Shown: positions 1-10,723, counted from the first letter of the stretch. The stretch: 64,000 bases of DNA from Nitrospira sp. (GCA_018242725.1 JAFEBI010000016.1:42923-106922), one strand, 5' to 3'. Made by a program: numbers and translations. The notes: generated by a model not told the origin, from the letters alone.

Positions 1-1116
1 ACGCCGGATCGGATGCACAAATCCCGCGTCCCATTGGGTGCTGAAGCCCGCCCCTCCTGAGCCTGTGTCTTTCGTGATCCATTCGTTGTCTTGTAAGTCT
101 TCCGCAATGGTGATTTTCCATGGCTGGTTCGCACGGATGTCATTGTTGATCAATTGCAGAAGCCTCCACCCGTCAGGCAAATCGCCTACAGAATCGTTGT
201 TATTTCCGTTCCGGTTGCGAATATTCACAACGGAATCAAAACGTAGGCCGTCGAGCCGATATTTGTTCAGCCAGAAGAGTGCATTGTCACGGAAGTACTG
301 CCTCACTTCCTTCCGGCCGTAATCGGGACGCGTATCCCCCCAACTGGTATGCGCGCGGTTATTGTCGTAGATATAGATTCCGCCATTGTGGGTTGCATCG
401 GACCATCCATCGAAACGCCACAAGTCGAGATCGCCGGGACCCACATGGTTGTACACCACATCTAATATCACGGCGATGCCATGCGCATGCGCCGCGTTCA
501 CGAACCGGTAGAGACCCTGCGGTCCACCCAGCGCCGATTCCACAGAAAATGGTTGTGACGGGTTGTACCCCCACGAGTAATCCATCGCATATTCCGCCAC
601 CGGCATGATCTCGATCGCATTGATCCCCAGATCGCGCAGATATGGCAACTTGGGTAGGATTTCATCGAATGTTCCGGGCCCCTCGCCTGGTGCATCGTTA
701 AAGGTGCCCACATGCATCTCGTAGATCACCAGTTCATTCCACGGCGGCATCGTGAAGTGGTCGTCCGTCCAGTCAAAGTTGGGGTCATGAATCACCGCAT
801 TACCGGACGAGTTCACCACCTCGCTCGCGTAAGGATTATTATGCCAGATGAGAGGTTGTGTCGCAGCGCGGATTACAAACTGGTATTCATCGCCGATCTT
901 CGCGCCAGGGATTTCCACCGACCAGTAGCCGTTCCCTTCGCGGGCAAAAGGATGTGCCGTCTCGCGCCATTGGTTAAACGTTCCCGCCGCAAACACGGCT
1001 GAGGCAAACGGCGCCCAGACTCGGAAGGCAACGCCTCCCGGAATCAGGATGGTTCCCATCCCCGGGTGGGCTGTTGGTGGATCTGATGGGGCTGTGACTG
1101 TAGGATTTCGGGCCAT
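1..1116 (-). CDS. Alpha-amylase family (GH13) glucan-branching-type enzyme, C-terminus off the window
   Basis: The frame is open from ATG 1116 to the window edge, giving 372 residues with no stop. The start is preceded by a GGAGGA ribosome binding site. Residues ~20-110 look like the CBM48/E-set domain that precedes GH13 catalytic domains. The barrel then shows DVVYNH (region I), RLDGLRFD (region II, whose last Asp is the expected nucleophile) and an AEDL motif (region III, whose Glu is the expected acid/base). This is the architecture of 1,4-alpha-glucan branching enzymes and their relatives such as maltooligosyltrehalose trehalohydrolase. The fragment does not decide between them, because the C-terminal part is outside the window. 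Probable role: cytoplasmic glycogen or trehalose metabolism. Confidence 0.85.
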   Translation of the reverse strand, partial: MARNPTVTAPSDPPTAHPGMGTILIPGGVAFRVWAPFASAVFAAGTFNQWRETAHPFAREGNGYWSVEIPGAKIGDEYQFVIRAATQPLIWHNNPYASEVVNSSGNAVIHDPNFDWTDDHFTMPPWNELVIYEMHVGTFNDAPGEGPGTFDEILPKLPYLRDLGINAIEIMPVAEYAMDYSWGYNPSQPFSVESALGGPQGLYRFVNAAHAHGIAVILDVVYNHVGPGDLDLWRFDGWSDATHNGGIYIYDNNRAHTSWGDTRPDYGRKEVRQYFRDNALFWLNKYRLDGLRFDSVVNIRNRNGNNNDSVGDLPDGWRLLQLINNDIRANQPWKITIAEDLQDNEWITKDTGSGGAGFSTQWDAGFVHPIRR

Positions 1117-1932
1117 TGTCTCCTCCCACCATCATGATAAAGGCTGATGCCACAAGGCAACGTCTGTACGTCTGCGAGGTAATCCAAGTCTATAACGTCG
1201 GAGATAGAGAACCAACCCTGCCCATGTGTGATGTTCCCGCTGTCTTTCTCCCTACGGATCCACCTCCCGCGCCGTTTTTGCATTAGATAGCAGGTCAAAC
1301 AGATTCTCTAGTGTATCCATTCGGTCGCAACAGTTCTGTAGCCAGAACAGTGCTTCGACAGGCTCGACACAAATGGAAAACTTCAATAGTTTCAACGACC
1401 ATCACGTTCGTCCTGAGGCTCTCAAAGTATGAACGAAGGATTTTTCAGCAGACGGCTGGAAAAGATCCTAGGTTCCCCGGTCCAATATTGACGCATTGAG
1501 GTACTCCTCGATACCCACACCCCTGGTATGACATCAACGTCCATAAACAGCTGGTGACTCCTGAGTTGTTCCAGAAAAGACTCCGTCAGACGCCGTGGCC
1601 AGCCCATGTGGGCCTGTTGAACGTAATCGTGCCTGATGTCGAACATCACGGGGCACCTCCTTGGTGTGTGAGAAAAGCAATGAGCGCTGAAGCGTCATTG
1701 CAACCCTCCTACCCAAGAACCTGCAGCAACACCTGTGCCTGGCAAGAGAAGTGCGCGATGTGGCAGTTTTTTCAGGAAAACAAAGGAAAATTGTGTAGTG
1801 AGGAGTCGACGAGGACCCGTATCGGACTAGATACACATGGATCAGTTTCGATTCAGCAGTCCTCCGGACCGTGCTCGTTAACTATTCCTCTGTGCCAGCC
1901 TGGGATTAGGTGAGCGGTTGGAGATAATCGGC
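1117..1932. other. Gene-poor spacer with a decayed dispersed repeat
   Basis: I see no convincing gene in these ~800 bases. Short frames on both strands overlap each other and have no recognisable product. At about 1345-1455 there is a degenerate inverted pair, 'cttcgacaggctcg' and 'cgttcgtcctgaggct', followed by 'tttttcagcag'. These resemble the arms and edge of a dispersed palindromic repeat; the same 'ctgctgaaaaa' edge occurs at about 50250. The annotation as repeat remnant is tentative. Confidence 0.4.
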
Positions 1933-2709
1933 TTAGACCGACTCCCCCACCTCCATATCCGCTTTTCTTGCTTCACTGAGGGCCGAAGCGGATTCTTTCG
2001 CTGGTTCGCCTTCCCAGTAAAGAATCCGTCTACAATAGGGGCAGAGGTGAAGATCGTCCGATCGGCGAACCTGGGCGATAAGCTGAGGCGGGATCTGTAA
2101 GCGGCACCCCGCACACATACCGTCACGGACGGCAGCCAACGGCTGATCCTTTCTGGTCGCCTTCACTTGGTTGTATCGGTCCAGGAGGCTCTTCTCCACT
2201 TTCCCAGCCGCGTCTCGATAGTCGCTTTCCAGTCGTGCCAGCTCCTTCGACAACTCCTTGTCCTGTGTGTCCAGCCCCTGCTTTTCCTGAGCGAACACGC
2301 TGTCCTGCGCCTGTTTTTTCTCCTGTAGCTCTTTGGCAGCCTTCTGGAGTTCATCGACCTTTTCCATCGCCAGCAAAATCTTTTCCTCGAACTCGCCCCG
2401 CTTCTTGTTCGCCAATTCAAGCTCGAACAAATGCGCCTGATACTCCTTGTTGGTCTTCAGGCTCGCCGCATGTGATTTCATCTTCTCCGTCTGCGCTTCG
2501 TGTACTTCGAGATCCTTCTCATGCGCGCGTCGTTCTTTGATCGCTGTATCGACTGCGGCTTTCGTATCAGTCACGGCCTGGGACAGTTCTCGAAGCGGAG
2601 TTTCGGCCAGATGAAGACGTTCGGGGATTTTTCTTCGAATCTCCGTGATCTCCATGATCCGGAGATCGAGTTTTTGTAATTCGATGAGTGGGGACAGTTT
2701 CTGATTCAC
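1933..2709 (-). CDS. Coiled-coil protein with C-terminal C4 zinc ribbon
   Basis: This protein of 258 residues starts at a GTG behind AAAGGA. Residues ~30-190 form a long heptad-rich coiled coil of Lys/Glu/Gln. The C-terminal ~60 residues carry a four-cysteine zinc ribbon, CAGCR followed by CPYCRRI. This architecture belongs to the widespread C4-type zinc-ribbon family (zf-RING_7/DUF164-like), whose members are thought to bind nucleic acid or act in translation-linked processes. The exact role is unknown. It is followed by a long spacer and preceded by a tRNA, so it is probably transcribed alone. Confidence 0.8.
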   Translation of the reverse strand: MNQKLSPLIELQKLDLRIMEITEIRRKIPERLHLAETPLRELSQAVTDTKAAVDTAIKERRAHEKDLEVHEAQTEKMKSHAASLKTNKEYQAHLFELELANKKRGEFEEKILLAMEKVDELQKAAKELQEKKQAQDSVFAQEKQGLDTQDKELSKELARLESDYRDAAGKVEKSLLDRYNQVKATRKDQPLAAVRDGMCAGCRLQIPPQLIAQVRRSDDLHLCPYCRRILYWEGEPAKESASALSEARKADMEVGESV

Positions 2710-2762
2710 CGTATCCTTTCCATCAGCGCCGAAGCACTGAAGGCGCGAGCAATGTTTCAGAC

Positions 2763-2839
2763 TGGTGGGCCCACTAGGACTTGAACCTAGGACCAGCTGA
2801 TTATGAGTCAGCCGCTCTAACCACCTGAGCTATGGGCCC
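2763..2839 (-). tRNA. tRNA with CAT anticodon (Ile2 or elongator Met)
   Basis: The 77-nt cloverleaf reads on the minus strand with a GGGCCCA/TGGGCCC acceptor stem, a D-arm starting GCTCAG, a GCTGA/TCAGC anticodon stem with loop CTCATAA, a TTCAAGT T-loop and an encoded CCA end. The anticodon is CAT. It has no initiator features. The acceptor stem (C4-G69, discriminator A73) leans towards the lysidine-modified tRNA-Ile2, but elongator tRNA-Met cannot be excluded without covariance scoring. Confidence 0.9.
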
Positions 2840-2995
2840 TCTTCGGAAGAGTCAAAAACCAGGATGAGGTCTGATATTGGAAATGGCCTCGACGGTTCTC
2901 CTCACACCCTCTTCTTGACCAGAGCCTCAGCTTGGAGCGGATTCTAGGCCGACCCTCCGAACGGAGTCAAATCAGGCCACCGTGAGTCCTCTCGT

Positions 2996-4810
2996 CTACA
3001 AACTTTCGACAAAGCTCCGCAACTTCTTACTGCGGCTCGGATGTCGCAACTTCCTCAGGGCTTTGGCTTCAATCTGCCGGATGCGCTCACGCGTCACTTC
3101 AAAGTCCTGACCGACTTCTTCCAAGGTATGGTCGGTTGCTTCCCCGATCCCAAACCGCTTGCGCAAGACCTTTTCCTCGCGTGGTGTCAAGGTTTCGAGT
3201 GCGCTGTTGATCTGCCGTTGCAAGTCGTAGCGAATGGCCGCCTCCAGCGGTGACACGGCCTTCTTATCCTCGATGAAATCTCCGAGGTGGCTGTCTTCTT
3301 CTTCTCCTATCGGTGTTTCGAGAGAAATAGGTTCACGAGCGATTTTGAGAATCTTTCTGACCTTGTCCAACGGCAGATCCATCCGTTCGGCGATTTCTTC
3401 CGGCAACGGCTCTCGTCCCAGTTTTTGCACGAGATGCCGAGATGTGCGGATCAGTTTATTGATCGTTTCAATCATATGCACCGGGATCCGAATCGTGCGC
3501 GCTTGGTCAGCGATCGCGCGAGTGATCGCCTGCCTGATCCACCACGTGGCGTAGGTACTGAACTTGTACCCGCGCTTATATTCAAATTTGTCCACAGCCT
3601 TCATGAGACCGATATTGCCTTCTTGAATCAAATCGAGAAATTGAAGGCCACGGTTCGTATACTTCTTCGCGATACTCACGACAAGCCGCAGATTCGCTTC
3701 GACCAACTCCGCCTTTCCGCGCTTGACCTTTTCCTCGGCGACATCGAGATGCTTGACCGCATCCTTGATTTCTTCGGCAGGGACCAGTGCTTCTTCGGCC
3801 TCCAACTGGCGGACTCGTGCCTTGGCGGCTTGGTAAACCTTACGAATCTCCAGCAAGGCCTCCTCCGACACGCCGGTCTTCCGCTTCACCGCCAGGAAAT
3901 CCTGGCGGCTACGGCACATCTTCCTCAACAATTCTGCTCCAGCCTCACCACCAACCCCAATACGCCGCTGGCAACTGACCGCCTCTCGCTCTGCCACTCT
4001 AATGTGAACTGCGAGCTCGCGGACCCGTTGCACCATCCGCTCTTTCAGCACCCCATGGAGGTTGACTGATTCGATCTTGTTCACTACTTGCTGACGGACG
4101 GCTTCAAACTGTTTCTTGAACTTCTTGTGCTTCGCCTGATCGTTGCCGAGATGCTTTCCCTTCTCCGCCAAAGCCTTGAGCGCGAACGACACCTTCCGCA
4201 CGGAGTTCAAGGCATCGAGAGTCTTGACTCGAAGCTCTTCATAGTCGCGTTCAACCGGTTGCTGCTCTTCCTCGAAATCCTCTTCTGTCTCTTGTACCGG
4301 AACGATTTCGCGGACGTCGATTTTTCCATTCTTCAACTGATCCCTGAGCGCCAAGACGAACTCAATCGTCATCGGCATCCCGTAGATCACGGACGCGATA
4401 TCAAATTTCCCCTCTTCAATCCGTTTGGCGATCTCGATTTCACCTTCTCTGCTCAAGAGCGCCACACTGCCCATTTCCTTGAGATAGAGGCGCACAGGAT
4501 CATCTGTGCGACTCAACGCCCCCGGCGTCAAATCGATCGCCTTATCGTTGTCGTCATCAGAATCCGACTCCACCTCCTCACTTTCTTCCCCCCCCTCACC
4601 ATCGCCTCGTTTCGAAACCCGTTCCCCCTCCGTCGCTTCGACGATCTCGATGTCCATCTCACCGAACATCGCCATGATGCTACCAAACTGATCGGATGAG
4701 ACCACTTCAGCCGGCAAGGTGCTGTTGAGCTCGTCATATGTCAGGAAGCCTTTTTCCTTCCCGATTGAGATCAGCTTCTTCACCTCGCCCAATAACTCTT
4801 GTTTCGACAT
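2996..4810 (-). CDS. rpoD: RNA polymerase primary sigma factor (sigma-70)
   Basis: This 604-residue protein is the expected length for a primary sigma factor with a region 1.1. An acidic stretch (residues ~65-90) is followed by region 1.2 (LYLKEMG), the variable non-conserved region, region 2 ([16 protein letters not shown] and [14 protein letters not shown], the -10 recognition helix), region 3, and region 4 with the helix-turn-helix [19 protein letters not shown] near the C-terminus. It directs housekeeping promoter recognition. It lies 2 nt downstream of dnaG, the pairing found in the classical macromolecular-synthesis operon, here without rpsU. Confidence 0.97.
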   Translation of the reverse strand: MSKQELLGEVKKLISIGKEKGFLTYDELNSTLPAEVVSSDQFGSIMAMFGEMDIEIVEATEGERVSKRGDGEGGEESEEVESDSDDDNDKAIDLTPGALSRTDDPVRLYLKEMGSVALLSREGEIEIAKRIEEGKFDIASVIYGMPMTIEFVLALRDQLKNGKIDVREIVPVQETEEDFEEEQQPVERDYEELRVKTLDALNSVRKVSFALKALAEKGKHLGNDQAKHKKFKKQFEAVRQQVVNKIESVNLHGVLKERMVQRVRELAVHIRVAEREAVSCQRRIGVGGEAGAELLRKMCRSRQDFLAVKRKTGVSEEALLEIRKVYQAAKARVRQLEAEEALVPAEEIKDAVKHLDVAEEKVKRGKAELVEANLRLVVSIAKKYTNRGLQFLDLIQEGNIGLMKAVDKFEYKRGYKFSTYATWWIRQAITRAIADQARTIRIPVHMIETINKLIRTSRHLVQKLGREPLPEEIAERMDLPLDKVRKILKIAREPISLETPIGEEEDSHLGDFIEDKKAVSPLEAAIRYDLQRQINSALETLTPREEKVLRKRFGIGEATDHTLEEVGQDFEVTRERIRQIEAKALRKLRHPSRSKKLRSFVESL

Positions 4811-4812
4811 GA

Positions 4813-6669
4813 CTACTCCTTCACCAAGGTCACCACGCCGGCGCTCAGCGTGCCGGCTTTCCGCATCCGCGCTTCATTAATCTGCACGTTCAAGCTGCCC
4901 ACTTCGTCCGCTCGGCCTTCACGTTCAGCCGTTTTGAGTCGCTCAATAAGGTCCCGCAACGCGTGCTCCGTCCGCTTACGATCGAGCGTATCCAAGCAAG
5001 CCTGGATATGGGCCGGAATATCGTCGAAATAATCCTCACGCATGGACAACTCCGTCGCCAACCCACCACACTCCGGATCTTCCGTCGCTTCATCCAAGAC
5101 CGCTCTGAGGCTGATGCGTCCCTCGCTATCCACATGCGTGAGGGCAATCGAAACCAGCTTGCGTCCGGAAGCCAGGGTAAACGATCCTGGTTTCAGGCGG
5201 CGCACATCAGCAGAGGCCAGTTTCCCTTGCAGCAAGAGGAGGAGAAGATCCCTCTCTTCAGGCAATCCTTTAAACTGCGTCGCCAGAGAAATCCCCTGTA
5301 GAAGTTGCACGCGAGGTTGAACAACGCCGGATTTCGGCTGAACCGACAGCGCCGGGTACCGCTCGATCAGCCGAACCTCGCTGATCCTCAGCCGTTCAGC
5401 GACGACTCTCATCCGCTCCTGCCGCTCAATCGGATGCTCACTCTTCTGCAGAATTCGTAGGACCTCATCGACACTTCGAATACGGCTCTCAAGCGAACCA
5501 GGATCCGCTTGATCGATCGTGTAGTTCAACGCATAGTCCAACAAGCTTGGCGCTTCCGCTTCTAACTGAGCGAATGCATCGGCGCCAGCTTTCCGGATAA
5601 ACGTATCCGGATCCTCTCCCGCAGGGAGGGTGACAACCTTGACACTCAAACCACTGTTGACAAAAAGATCCAACCCGCGTAATGCCGCGCGGACTCCGGC
5701 TGCGTCCGGGTCAAAGAGTAAGACGACTCGCTCGGCAAATCGCCGCAGAGCCTGTACATGCTCAGCGGTCAAGGCCGTCCCCAAGGTCGCCACGGTGTGG
5801 GTCAGTCCAGCCTGGTGGAGCGCGATGGCATCGAAATAGCCCTCGACAACGATTACCGTCTTGGTCTGAACAATGGCTTCGCGCGCATGCTCGAAGGCAA
5901 ACAGCGTCTGCCCCTTTTTAAACAGTGGGGTATCCGGAGAATTCAGATATTTTGGCAGACCGTCGCCCAGCACGCGACCGCCGAATCCCACCACACGCTT
6001 ACGCAAGTCGGTGATGGTGAACATGAGCCGCCCATGAAACTTGTCATAATACCCGTTGCCGTGTGCTCGTGGAGTGATGAGCCCGGCCGTCACACTGTCG
6101 CCGGCTGAGAACCCTTTTCGAGCGAGGAACTTACAGAGCCCTTCCCAATCCGAGGAGGACGCACCGAGCCGAAACGTCTCCACGGTTGTTTGTTGGATTC
6201 CCCGCCTATCGAGATACTCACGAGCCGTTGCTCCAAGCTGTGGATCACGAAGGTTCGATTGGAACCACGTCAGCGCAGCCTGGTTCATTTCTTCGATGCG
6301 ATGCGCTTGTCCGCGTTGACCTCGTTCCGCAGGTGACTCTTCAACGGCAATGCCCACCTTCTCCCCGAGCTCACGCAGCACTTCTGGAAAGGTGGCCCCA
6401 GTCATTTTGCTCAGAAAGGCAAACACATCGCCCCCGGCCTTGCAGCCGAAACAGTAAAACATTTGTTTGGAGGAACTGACCGAAAATGACGGGCTCTTTT
6501 CCTGATGAAACGGGCAGAGCCCCACCAGATTCTGACCGGCACGCCTTAAGGAGACATGCTGGCCCACGACATCCGCGATATCCACGCGGTCTCGTATTCG
6601 ATTCTTGATCTCATCGGAAATCAGGCCTCGGCCCACGAGAGTCTCCACTCCTACATTCCCGTCGCGCAC
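4813..6669 (-). CDS. dnaG: DNA primase
   Basis: A protein of up to 618 residues that synthesises RNA primers at the replication fork. The N-terminal CHC2 zinc finger is intact (C52, H55, C73, C76). It is followed by the primase core, then the Toprim domain with [13 protein letters not shown] and the metal-binding DPDAAG. A helicase-interaction-type C-terminal region completes it. The true start may be a few codons in, near [11 protein letters not shown], because the first ~14 residues have no counterpart in typical DnaG. It is cotranscribed with rpoD, with 2 nt between stop and start. Confidence 0.95.
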   Translation of the reverse strand: MRDGNVGVETLVGRGLISDEIKNRIRDRVDIADVVGQHVSLRRAGQNLVGLCPFHQEKSPSFSVSSSKQMFYCFGCKAGGDVFAFLSKMTGATFPEVLRELGEKVGIAVEESPAERGQRGQAHRIEEMNQAALTWFQSNLRDPQLGATAREYLDRRGIQQTTVETFRLGASSSDWEGLCKFLARKGFSAGDSVTAGLITPRAHGNGYYDKFHGRLMFTITDLRKRVVGFGGRVLGDGLPKYLNSPDTPLFKKGQTLFAFEHAREAIVQTKTVIVVEGYFDAIALHQAGLTHTVATLGTALTAEHVQALRRFAERVVLLFDPDAAGVRAALRGLDLFVNSGLSVKVVTLPAGEDPDTFIRKAGADAFAQLEAEAPSLLDYALNYTIDQADPGSLESRIRSVDEVLRILQKSEHPIERQERMRVVAERLRISEVRLIERYPALSVQPKSGVVQPRVQLLQGISLATQFKGLPEERDLLLLLLQGKLASADVRRLKPGSFTLASGRKLVSIALTHVDSEGRISLRAVLDEATEDPECGGLATELSMREDYFDDIPAHIQACLDTLDRKRTEHALRDLIERLKTAEREGRADEVGSLNVQINEARMRKAGTLSAGVVTLVKE

Positions 6670-6758
6670 GACCTGACGAGTTGGTTACTAAGTAATCGAA
6701 ATTGTTGACCGGTCAGATTAACAGACGAGTCGAAATTCTGTCAATTCGTCGTCTTCTC

Positions 6759-7103
6759 TCAGCCTGGAGGCCAGCCCATCTGTCGCCCACCCATGACATG
6801 AAAGTGAAGGTGGAACACAGTTTGCCCCCCCTCTCGTCCGGTATTGGCCACAAGGCGAAACCCTGAACCAGCCAGTCCTTTGTCGCTCGCGACCTTCCGA
6901 CAAGTCAGTAGCAACCTCGCCAACAAGGTCTGATCTGCCTCGCCCAAATCTTGGACTGAACCGACATGTCGTTTCGGTATCACCAACGTATGGACAGGCG
7001 CTTGGGGATGAATATCGTCGAACGCCAGCGTGTCTTCGTCTTCATGAACCAACTTTGCGGGAATCTTCTTCTCCACAATCTTACAAAATAGACACTCGCT
7101 CAT
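6759..7103 (-). CDS. HIT family (histidine triad) nucleotide-binding protein
   Basis: This protein of 114 residues starts at MSECLFCK; an in-frame upstream ATG at 7121 is less likely because the conserved family start is this CxxC segment. It has the HIT fold signatures: CLFCKIV with a zinc-type cysteine pair, DIHPQAPVHTLVIPKRH, and the catalytic triad HLHFHVMGG near the C-terminus. The family (HinT/protein kinase C inhibitor type) hydrolyses adenosine 5'-phosphoramidates. It sits 30 nt downstream of hisIE and is probably the last gene of that transcript. A second, more divergent HIT protein is at 40137. Confidence 0.92.
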   Translation of the reverse strand: MSECLFCKIVEKKIPAKLVHEDEDTLAFDDIHPQAPVHTLVIPKRHVGSVQDLGEADQTLLARLLLTCRKVASDKGLAGSGFRLVANTGREGGQTVFHLHFHVMGGRQMGWPPG

Positions 7104-7133
7104 GTCGCCCTCACAGACCATGCCATTCTACTT

Positions 7134-7796
7134 CTACGGACGCAGACCAGATTTCCCGGACCTCCGCCCCAGTTCTTCGTAAATGTCCTGCAAAGACAGG
7201 CCATGGTACCCCAGAACCATGAGTGTGTGAAAAAAAAGGTCAGCCACTTCGTATACAATTTCCTCTTTTTTGCCACCTTTCGACGCCAACAGCACCTCAC
7301 CGGCCTCCTCTGCGACTTTTTTCAAAATCTTGTCATGCCCCCCCTCGAATAGCTTCGCCGTATAGGATCCGGTCTGTGGGTTCGCGCGGCGGGCGAGAAT
7401 CGTCCTCAACACCGATTCCAGTATTCCCCCCGCTGCATCCTGCGTTTTCTCTCCTGTAACCAGGCCTTGTTCGTCCAGCTGTGAAAAGAAGCAGGCCCGT
7501 TCGCCTGTATGACAAGTCGGCCCGATTGGTTGTGCCTTGACTAAGACGGTATCCTGATCGCAATCGACGAACAGAGCTTTGACATGCAGTTTATGGCCAG
7601 AGGTTTCGCCTTTTTCCCAGAGTTTATTTCTGGACCGGCTCCAAAAGTGTACGGTTCTGGTTGCAACCGTCTTCGCCAACGCCTCCTGATTCATATACCC
7701 GAGCATCAACACTGTCCCGTCGAGCCAATCCTGAACCACGGCGGGAAGCAAGCCTTGTTGATCGAACTTAAATTGGTCAACCATTGCCTGGCTCAT
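7134..7796 (-). CDS. hisIE: Bifunctional phosphoribosyl-AMP cyclohydrolase / phosphoribosyl-ATP pyrophosphatase
   Basis: This fusion protein of 220 residues catalyses steps 2 and 3 of histidine biosynthesis. The N-terminal HisI domain shows MLGYMNQEAL and the metal-binding FVDCDQDTVLV and CHTGERACFF segments. The C-terminal HisE domain shows the KKVAEEAGEVLLA helix with its acidic metal ligands. The start at MSQAMVDQF leaves 4 nt after the hisF stop, and an upstream in-frame start at 7844 would overlap hisF. It is part of the his operon with hisF and hisA. Confidence 0.95.
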   Translation of the reverse strand: MSQAMVDQFKFDQQGLLPAVVQDWLDGTVLMLGYMNQEALAKTVATRTVHFWSRSRNKLWEKGETSGHKLHVKALFVDCDQDTVLVKAQPIGPTCHTGERACFFSQLDEQGLVTGEKTQDAAGGILESVLRTILARRANPQTGSYTAKLFEGGHDKILKKVAEEAGEVLLASKGGKKEEIVYEVADLFFHTLMVLGYHGLSLQDIYEELGRRSGKSGLRP

Positions 7797-7800
7797 CGAT

Positions 7801-8583
7801 TCACGCCACCTGCGCCATGTTGTCCGACATACGGATCGGAACACCTCGCTCTTTCAAGTAGGTCTTCGCTTGGGAGATCGTATAGGTCCGAAAATGAAAA
7901 ATGGAGGCAGCCAGGACGGCGTCCGCTTTCCCCTCCACGAATCCATCGTACAAATGCTCCAACGTTCCCACTCCACCCGATGCGATCACAGGAATCGACA
8001 CCGCCCCGGACACCGTCGCCGTCAAGCCCAAATCATATCCGGTTTGACGACCATCCTGATCCATGCTGGTCAGTAAAATTTCACCGGCACCATACTGTTC
8101 CATTCGTCTCGCCCACTCAACCACATCCAGCCCGGTCGGTTTTCGGCCTCCATGGGTGAAGATTTCCCATCGATTCTGCGCGACGGATTTCGCATCGATC
8201 GCGACGACGATGCACTGCGTCCCAAATCGCTGCGCAGCTTCTCGAACGAACTCAGGCCGCTGAACCGCAGCAGTATTGATGCTGACCTTATCCGCTCCCG
8301 CATTCAATAAGGCTCGGATATCCTCGATCGTCCGCACACCGCCGCCGACCGTCACCGGCATAAAGACACAGGCTGCGGTCCGCTCAACGACATCAAGAAT
8401 CGTCTTCCGGTTCTCATGGGAAGCGGTAATATCGAGGAAGCAGAGTTCGTCCGCCCCTTCGCGATCATATCCCACCGCAACTTCGACTGGATCACCTGCA
8501 TCGCGAAGATTCATAAAACTCACACCCTTGACCACGCGACCCTCTTTGACGTCAAGACAGGGGATGATGCGTTTGGTCAACAT
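7801..8583 (-). CDS. hisF: Imidazole glycerol phosphate synthase, cyclase subunit
   Basis: A (beta-alpha)8 barrel of 260 residues that pairs with HisH to make imidazole glycerol phosphate and AICAR from PRFAR and ammonia. [20 protein letters not shown] is the standard N-terminus and fixes the start at 8583; an in-frame extension to 8742 overlaps hisA and lacks family similarity. The first catalytic Asp is in CLDVK and the second in the LTSMDQDG motif. Both phosphate-binding loops (VTVGGGVRT and ASGGVG) are visible. Confidence 0.97.
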   Translation of the reverse strand: MLTKRIIPCLDVKEGRVVKGVSFMNLRDAGDPVEVAVGYDREGADELCFLDITASHENRKTILDVVERTAACVFMPVTVGGGVRTIEDIRALLNAGADKVSINTAAVQRPEFVREAAQRFGTQCIVVAIDAKSVAQNRWEIFTHGGRKPTGLDVVEWARRMEQYGAGEILLTSMDQDGRQTGYDLGLTATVSGAVSIPVIASGGVGTLEHLYDGFVEGKADAVLAASIFHFRTYTISQAKTYLKERGVPIRMSDNMAQVA

Positions 8584-8647
8584 TGAGCCCCCTGAAGCGT
8601 GAGACGTGAAAGGTAAAACGATTCTATTCCCAAAATCGTCCCAAGGC

Positions 8648-9373
8648 TTACCCTTTACCGAGGGACGCGACGGCAGATTGATAGTCGATTTTACCGTCAT
8701 ATAATGCTTTGCCCACGATGGCCCCTTCAATCTTCGACCCAAGCGAGCGCACAGCCAGAAGATCTTCGGTCCGGCTGATCCCGCCTGATGCGATCACGGG
8801 GAACGCGGAGGACGCAGCAACTTCTTTCAACGCCAGGAGATTCGGCCCGTTTAACATGCCGTCCCGCGCAATATCCGTATAGATAACCGCCCCAATCGCA
8901 AGTTTGCTGACTTCGTTCAACAGATCGATCGCCTTCGTCTCAGATACTGCCGTCCAGCCTTTTACCGCAACCTTGCCGTCGCGCGCATCGAGGCCGAGCA
9001 CGACTTGTCGGGGAAACTCGGTGCAGGCCTGCTCAAGAAATGCTCGATCCATAAGCGCGGCTGTTCCCAAGACCACACGAGACACGCCGGCATTCAGATA
9101 CCGTCGGACGGTTTCAATCGTCCTAATTCCACCACCGACTTGAACATCGACCGTGACCGCCTTGTGAATCGCCTCGATCTGGGGCAAATTTTTAGGCTCA
9201 CCCCCAACCGCACCATTCAAATCGACGATATGAATAAGCCCGGCCCCGCACCCTTGCCATTTGCGGGCGACCCCAACCACATCCTCCGAATAGACCGTCT
9301 CAGCCGCCATATCGCCTTGACGCAATCGCACACACCGCCCATCTTTGAGGTCAATTGCAGGAATGACTAACAC
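8648..9373 (-). CDS. hisA: Phosphoribosylformimino-5-aminoimidazole carboxamide ribotide isomerase
   Basis: This protein of 241 residues starts at a GTG. It is a (beta-alpha)8 barrel homologous to HisF that carries out the Amadori rearrangement ProFAR to PRFAR. Visible signatures are [14 protein letters not shown] with the catalytic Asp, VQVGGGIRT, and YTDIARDG with the second Asp. The 64-nt gap to hisF contains a short 'gtgagacgtgaaaggt' spacer motif also seen at two gaps in the proteasome operon. Confidence 0.96.
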   Translation of the reverse strand: MLVIPAIDLKDGRCVRLRQGDMAAETVYSEDVVGVARKWQGCGAGLIHIVDLNGAVGGEPKNLPQIEAIHKAVTVDVQVGGGIRTIETVRRYLNAGVSRVVLGTAALMDRAFLEQACTEFPRQVVLGLDARDGKVAVKGWTAVSETKAIDLLNEVSKLAIGAVIYTDIARDGMLNGPNLLALKEVAASSAFPVIASGGISRTEDLLAVRSLGSKIEGAIVGKALYDGKIDYQSAVASLGKG

Positions 9374-9374
9374 G

Positions 9375-10124
9375 TTAGTGTTCCTCTCCTCTACCGAATG
9401 GAAATTCTTTCAGCACCTCATCAACACCGTACTCTGCCAACTCCGCCGCCGTCACAAAGGACCACCGCCGCAAAAAGCCTAAGAGATCTTCCGTCATCGG
9501 CCGTTGCCGTTCATAATACCCACCAGCCCAAAGCACTTGCCCATCGACAGCGATGACCTTCACCTGAAACCCGACGGTCGCCGGCGGATCGGCACCGAGC
9601 CGACTACCCACACGCTCTTGATACATCGACACAAGACCAATCAATGCCGCATCCGCCTTGAGTCGCTGCGCGACGGCGGCGGCGGCCTTTTCTGACGCCA
9701 GTTTGGGAAAGTCTGCATCCGCTGATGAGGCTCGCACGACATCACCGGGGGATACCACCTGAAGCCCTTTCCAATTCCGGAGATGCCTCCAGAAGAACTC
9801 CGTCACCTGCTCTGCCGCATATCCCGGCACAAGCATGGTTGTGGGGCTAAGCGGCTGTCTCTCCAACGGAACTCCCATGGAGATATCGGATCGGAGAATA
9901 CTTTCCGGAGCTGGAATAAAGAGGTCATCCTGCCCTGATGACTGGGGAGTTGCGATCGATACAAACGGCATCAGTGCCATAGTACGAATCTGGTATCGAG
10001 ACAATTCGGGCGCTGATTTGGTTGCAACTTTCGACCCACTGCAGCCCATCGCCATCCCCATGAATCCCGTCACAATAACCGCCAAAACCATGCGGAACAG
10101 CGAAGATCTCCCTCTCACTTCCAT
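9375..10124 (-). CDS. Lipoprotein inside the his operon, CsgG/TolB-like fold suspected
   Basis: This protein has 249 residues, with a hydrophobic signal segment (residues ~11-27) ending in a lipobox-like AMGC, so it is likely a lipid-anchored periplasmic or outer-membrane protein. The mature part contains LMPF, a segment AEQVTEFFWRHL, RLKADAALIGLV and WAGGYYERQRP. This order resembles the nucleotide-independent CsgG/TolB-N type folds seen in many lipoproteins, but the match is only suggestive. It overlaps hisH by 10 nt and ends 1 nt before hisA, so it is translated as part of the his transcript although it has no evident histidine role. Confidence 0.7.
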   Translation of the reverse strand: MEVRGRSSLFRMVLAVIVTGFMGMAMGCSGSKVATKSAPELSRYQIRTMALMPFVSIATPQSSGQDDLFIPAPESILRSDISMGVPLERQPLSPTTMLVPGYAAEQVTEFFWRHLRNWKGLQVVSPGDVVRASSADADFPKLASEKAAAAVAQRLKADAALIGLVSMYQERVGSRLGADPPATVGFQVKVIAVDGQVLWAGGYYERQRPMTEDLLGFLRRWSFVTAAELAEYGVDEVLKEFPFGRGEEH

Positions 10125-10723
10125 CTCCCAAAATTCTGGAGCAATTGCAACCCGACTGCCTGGCTCTTCTCAGGATGAAACTGACAGGCAACCACATTGT
10201 CTTTCCAGATACTGGAGGTAAAGGAAATGCCATAGTTCGTCCTAGTGGCAGTGATCTGGTGATCGGCCGGATCCACGAAAAAGGAATGGACAAAATACCA
10301 GTTTGCCCCGTCGGCGATGCCATTGAAGACAGGACAGGGGCTTTGGATCGCAACCTGATTCCATCCCATATGAGGCACCTTCAGCCGTTGCTCCCTGGGA
10401 AACGCTCGCACCCTCCCCGGAAACAGATCGAGGCCTGCATGCTTGCCGAATTCCTCACTCTCCGAAAACAGTAATTGAAATCCCAAGCAGATTCCCAAGA
10501 ATGGTTTTCCAGACTGGACCGCTGCCTTGATGGGTTCCACCAGTTCGTATTGCACCAGATTCGCCATGCAATCGCCAAACGCTCCAACGCCGGGCAACAC
10601 AACATGACTCGCACGATGAATAAGGTTTACATCACGGGTGATGATCGCCTGATAGCCCACAGCCTCAAAGGCTTTGGAGACACTCCGCAGATTTCCCATT
10701 CCATAATCAATAATGGCAATCAT
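10115..10723 (-). CDS. hisH: Imidazole glycerol phosphate synthase, glutaminase subunit
   Basis: A class I glutamine amidotransferase of 202 residues that supplies ammonia to HisF. MIAIIDYGMGNLRSV is the family N-terminus, which sets the start at 10723. The nucleophile is the Cys in GICLGFQLLF. The His and Glu of the triad are in the C-terminal FHPEKSQ segment. It is now the first gene of the downstream half of the his cluster; immediately upstream is the remnant of an IS1380 transposase, so its original promoter or readthrough from hisB may have been disturbed. Confidence 0.96.
   Translation of the reverse strand: MIAIIDYGMGNLRSVSKAFEAVGYQAIITRDVNLIHRASHVVLPGVGAFGDCMANLVQYELVEPIKAAVQSGKPFLGICLGFQLLFSESEEFGKHAGLDLFPGRVRAFPREQRLKVPHMGWNQVAIQSPCPVFNGIADGANWYFVHSFFVDPADHQITATRTNYGISFTSSIWKDNVVACQFHPEKSQAVGLQLLQNFGRWK

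Noticed and set aside
3287..4699. Long antisense frames (260 and 203 codons) opposite rpoD
   Set aside because: They mirror a highly conserved gene, have no ribosome binding site or family match, and follow from its GC-rich codon pattern.
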